Assembly (NCBI GenBank): GCA_016795365.1
Contig: JAEUHN010000004.1
Location: 303,868 to 367,867 of the forward strand
Length of the DNA: 64,000 nt
Reading direction: 5' to 3'
DNA from: Verrucomicrobiaceae bacterium
GTDB lineage: Bacteria; Verrucomicrobiota; Verrucomicrobiia; Verrucomicrobiales; Verrucomicrobiaceae
The translations under genes were made by a program, and so were the position numbers. Positions 60,410-64,000 of this stretch are shown piece by piece. The notes beneath the pieces were generated by a model. The model was given only the letters and a program-made list of their open reading frames with translations, made no database searches and was not told the origin of the DNA. How positions within the stretch are numbered: the stretch's first letter is position 1; every line of letters begins with the position of its first letter.

Positions 60410-60425
60410 AGCAGGCATCGTGCCA
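60410..60425 (-). promoter_or_regulatory. Sigma-54 (RpoN) promoter of amtB
   Basis: Leftward the sequence is TGGCACGATGCCTGCT. The GG (-24) and GC (-12) elements are exactly 10 bp apart, matching TGGCACG-N4-TTGCW except for one C in place of T. It lies about 50 bp upstream of the amtB start. No NtrC-type enhancer (GCACC-N-GGTGC form) was recognised within 200 bp. Confidence 0.8.
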
Positions 60426-60654
60426 GGCCCCCAAGCCCATTTCACCTTTGCCGAGGAACGTCCGAGTTCGGCACACAGAGTCAACCTGGGCAAGGGATGG
60501 CGGCTTCCGTGCAGGCGGTTCAGGGTCGAAGCAATCGAGCGACGCGGTGTCGGGGCTGATCCCGTGCGGGATAGGTTGGAAATCTGGACAACCAGAGGGA
60601 GATGTGAGGCAGCTTGTCTGGTGGAATGCGCTCTGATAGAACCTTGCGCCCGCC

Positions 60655-62184
60655 ATGCACATCTCAGCAAAGAAATACCCCGCCGTGATCTGGTGCTCAT
60701 GCGCCTTGATTCTGTCCGGCAGCGCGTGGGCAGACTGGCGGGACCGCGCTGGCTACACGACCCTCCAGGGCGAACTCGGCAGTGCCTTGCCGGACGGCTC
60801 CGGGATTCCGGTGATGATTTCGGAGGCGACGGTTTCGGCCACCGAGTTCATCTACCTTCCGCAGGGGACCACAGGCACAGCCCCTTACGCAGGAACGGGT
60901 GTCTTCGCGGGCAAGACGATCACGCCTTACTCAGGTGCCAGCTCCACTTCCAGCCATGCGGCTACCGTGCTGGGAAACTTCTGCGGCACAGGGCAAAGTC
61001 TGGCTTCAGGTGTCACGGAGGTTCACGCCTGGCTGGCAGATGATTTCGCACTGACGCTTCTCGGCAATGATCCCCCACCCTCTTTTTCCGGCAGCGTGCA
61101 AAACCACAGCTGGGCCGGCACGGTGGGGAATGCGGCTCTCGATATCGAGATCATGCGCAAGCTGGACTTGCTCGTGGATCGCGACGGAGCCACGGTCACC
61201 ACGCCGCTTAACAATGGTGGTAGCATGGCTTCGCTCCTCGCCAATGCCTACCACAGCATCGCGGTCGGCGTGTTCAGCGGCAACCATCCCACCACACATT
61301 CGAACCTGGACGGCTTGGGTCGCATGAAGCCCGACATCGTTGTTGACCAGATCTACACCAGCTTCGCCGCCCCGGCAGTGGCGAGCGCGGCCACGCTCCT
61401 CCTGGATACGATCCGCCCAGCTTTCCCTGAAGCGGACGATCCTCGGGTGGTGAAGGCGATCCTCATTGCCGGAGCCACCAAACAAAACCTTCCGGGATGG
61501 CACCGCACCGGGCCGACTCGGCCCTACGATGAGACGTTCGGCGCGGGCGAACTCAACGTGCTCAACGCCTACCACATCCTGGCCGAGGGGCGTCAAGCGA
61601 CCAGCGATGCGACCACACGAAGCCATCGTGGCTGGGACATGACGACCACGAGCGGAGCCACTCGCCGATACTTCTTCGAGGTGCCGCAGGGGCGCTGGGC
61701 GAACACATTCAGCGCTGCCATCACCTGGCATCGACACTTCAGCGACGGGGTGTCCACCATGAGCTTGGCCGACGTCAATCTGCGTCTCGTCCAAGCCTCC
61801 GGCTTCGTTCCAGGCAGTTCGGTGGACGAAAGCACGAGCAGTGTGGACAATGTGGAGCACATTTTCCGGCGCAATCTGCCTCCAGGACGGTATGCGCTTG
61901 AGGTGACTTCGACGACTGCCGACGAGACTTTTGCCATCGCCTGGGAGGCGCAGTTGGGTTCGGGGCCCGCAGTGACCGTTTCCAAGGCAGGCGGCACCTG
62001 CACGCTCAGCATGAACCAACTTGATCCCTTCAAGACCTACACCATTGAGGCCAGCCCAGACCTCGTCTCCTGGAACCCGATCGCCACGATTCGAACGGCT
62101 GACACAACAGCCTCAACCTCGGCGCAATGGTCAGAGCCTGCGGGAGGCGAGTCGCGCTTCTACCGTCTCGCCTGGGCACTCTGA
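60655..62184 (+). CDS. Exported subtilisin-like (S8) protein with Glu at the catalytic Asp position
   Basis: A 509-residue exported protein (signal MHISAKKYPAVIWCSCALIL). S8-like motifs are present in order: GSGIPVMISEATV (49-60) where the family has GxGVxVAVxDTG; STSSHAATVLGN with H101; NHSWAG with the oxyanion Asn N150; and IYTSFAAPAVASAATLLL with S236 in the TSFAAP motif. The usual Asp reads as Glu at residue 57, if this alignment is right, so activity may be weakened or altered. The C-terminus (about 440-509, YTIEASPDLVSWNPIATIRT...SRFYRLAWAL) is a verrucomicrobial module seen at the ends of secreted proteins. It is divergent from amtB by 294 bp, and its stop is 16 bp from the convergent sulfatase. 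Confidence 0.8.
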   Translation: MHISAKKYPAVIWCSCALILSGSAWADWRDRAGYTTLQGELGSALPDGSGIPVMISEATVSATEFIYLPQGTTGTAPYAGTGVFAGKTITPYSGASSTSSHAATVLGNFCGTGQSLASGVTEVHAWLADDFALTLLGNDPPPSFSGSVQNHSWAGTVGNAALDIEIMRKLDLLVDRDGATVTTPLNNGGSMASLLANAYHSIAVGVFSGNHPTTHSNLDGLGRMKPDIVVDQIYTSFAAPAVASAATLLLDTIRPAFPEADDPRVVKAILIAGATKQNLPGWHRTGPTRPYDETFGAGELNVLNAYHILAEGRQATSDATTRSHRGWDMTTTSGATRRYFFEVPQGRWANTFSAAITWHRHFSDGVSTMSLADVNLRLVQASGFVPGSSVDESTSSVDNVEHIFRRNLPPGRYALEVTSTTADETFAIAWEAQLGSGPAVTVSKAGGTCTLSMNQLDPFKTYTIEASPDLVSWNPIATIRTADTTASTSAQWSEPAGGESRFYRLAWAL

Positions 62185-62200
62185 ATAACGATGAGGTCAG

Positions 62201-63622
<1,422 letters not shown>

Positions 63623-63730
63623 AGGCCCCCAGCCGTAGCGATAGACACCGGGAATAGCAACACAAGCCCCCCTCCCACAAACATCCGGTAGATTGAATTA
63701 TGGAAATTCTCAGAAACTATCGAAACTGGA

Positions 63731-63758
63731 TTGACAATAGTTATGGAATTTATAAAAT
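63731..63758 (+). promoter_or_regulatory. Sigma-70-type promoter for the terminal pilin gene
   Basis: TTGACA (63731-63736) is followed after 16 bp by TAAAAT (63753-63758), a strong match to the -35 and -10 consensus in a clearly AT-rich patch. TGACAAT (63732-63738) and its inverse ATTGTCA (63763-63769) flank the -10 region, a possible operator. The gene starts 75 bp downstream of the -10 element. Confidence 0.7.
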
Positions 63759-63832
63759 TGCGATTGTCAGCGAAGGATGTCGCCCAACGCCTCAGCACTC
63801 ACTGACATGCTAACAGCCCAAACAACAAAACA

Positions 63833-64000
63833 ATGAAGAACACTAAGCTCCAAATCCGTAAGCTGGCCAAGGCTGGCTTCTCCCTCGTTGAAATGCTCGT
63901 CGTGATCGCCGTCATCGGCGTTATCGCAGCCATCGCGATTCCTAACATCGGCAACGTCAACGACAGTGCCAAGGAAGCCACCGCTCGCCGCAACGCCCAG
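63833..64000 (+). CDS. Type IV pilin-like/pseudopilin protein, 3' end cut by window
   Basis: Only the first 56 codons are present. KAGFSLVEMLVVIAVIGVIA has the prepilin peptidase site at G15/F16 and the Glu at +5, followed by AAIAIPNIGN, the usual end of the N-terminal helix. The Ser at the third position of GFSLVE is common in Verrucomicrobiota. A globular domain should follow outside the window. It has its own promoter at 63731 and is far from the gsp operon, so it may be a separate pilin. No ribosome-binding site is visible before the ATG. Confidence 0.9.
   Translation, partial: MKNTKLQIRKLAKAGFSLVEMLVVIAVIGVIAAIAIPNIGNVNDSAKEATARRNAQ

Overview
The window looks like chromosomal DNA from a member of the Verrucomicrobiota, probably close to Verrucomicrobiaceae (Prosthecobacter/Verrucomicrobium-like). 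This is inferred from gene content, not from a marker gene: planctomycete/verrucomicrobial PSCyt-DUF1549-DUF1553 proteins, a DUF1501 protein, three secreted sulfatases, Tat-exported TIM-barrel isomerases, SHD1-like small beta-barrel modules, and a C-terminal 'SPDLVSW...FYRL' module. DNA is GC-rich, coding density is high, Shine-Dalgarno sequences are mostly weak, and no rRNA or tRNA gene was seen. Most genes are housekeeping, envelope or polysaccharide-related. No prophage, CRISPR array or intact insertion sequence is visible.

Layout. 1-5044: truncated giant secreted metzincin with Calx-beta modules. 5136-13920: sulfatase / Tat TIM-barrel divergent pair, a MITE-like palindrome, a PSCyt1-DUF1549-DUF1553 cytochrome, an AI-2E-type permease and a second sulfatase. 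14081-18297: threonine ammonia-lyase, esterase, TlyA-type RNA methyltransferase, Pro/Ala-rich membrane-anchored protein. 18539-21545: mlaE-mlaF-mlaD lipid-transport operon, strong bidirectional terminator, acyl carrier protein. 22480-27648: type II secretion operon gspF-G-(G-like)-H-I-J-K with serial ATGA overlaps. 27658-39023: orphan sugar-binding lipoprotein, DsbD-N-like protein, M48 protease, and a five-gene leftward run (propeller-like protein, Mrp ATPase, Nudix, sialidase, class III aminotransferase); then DUF423, ABC ATPase and PfkB kinase rightward. 39036-44415: leftward DUF1549/DUF1553 - DUF1501 - two related coiled-coil lipoproteins.

45035-60360 is a long leftward stretch: iron alcohol dehydrogenase, OB-fold sensor histidine kinase without a neighbouring regulator, SGNH hydrolase, SHD1-peptidase, a TolC / adaptor / ABC-ATPase export set without a permease, an HTTM-like pair, an Ala/Lys lipoprotein, an orphan amino-acid-binding lipoprotein, a 9 x 42 bp minisatellite, and amtB with a rho-independent terminator and a near-consensus sigma-54 promoter. 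60655-64000: subtilase-like protein whose catalytic Asp position reads as Glu, a third sulfatase, and a truncated pilin gene behind a good sigma-70 promoter.

Taken together, the genes suggest an aquatic or soil polysaccharide degrader: sulfatases, sialidase-like and propeller proteins and esterases are exported, the type II system could export them, and lipid transport and efflux systems maintain the envelope. The least explained elements are the prepilin-less GspG paralogue, the palindromic element at 7777-7939, the minisatellite at 58377-58754, and the coiled-coil lipoprotein pair next to the DUF1501 cassette.
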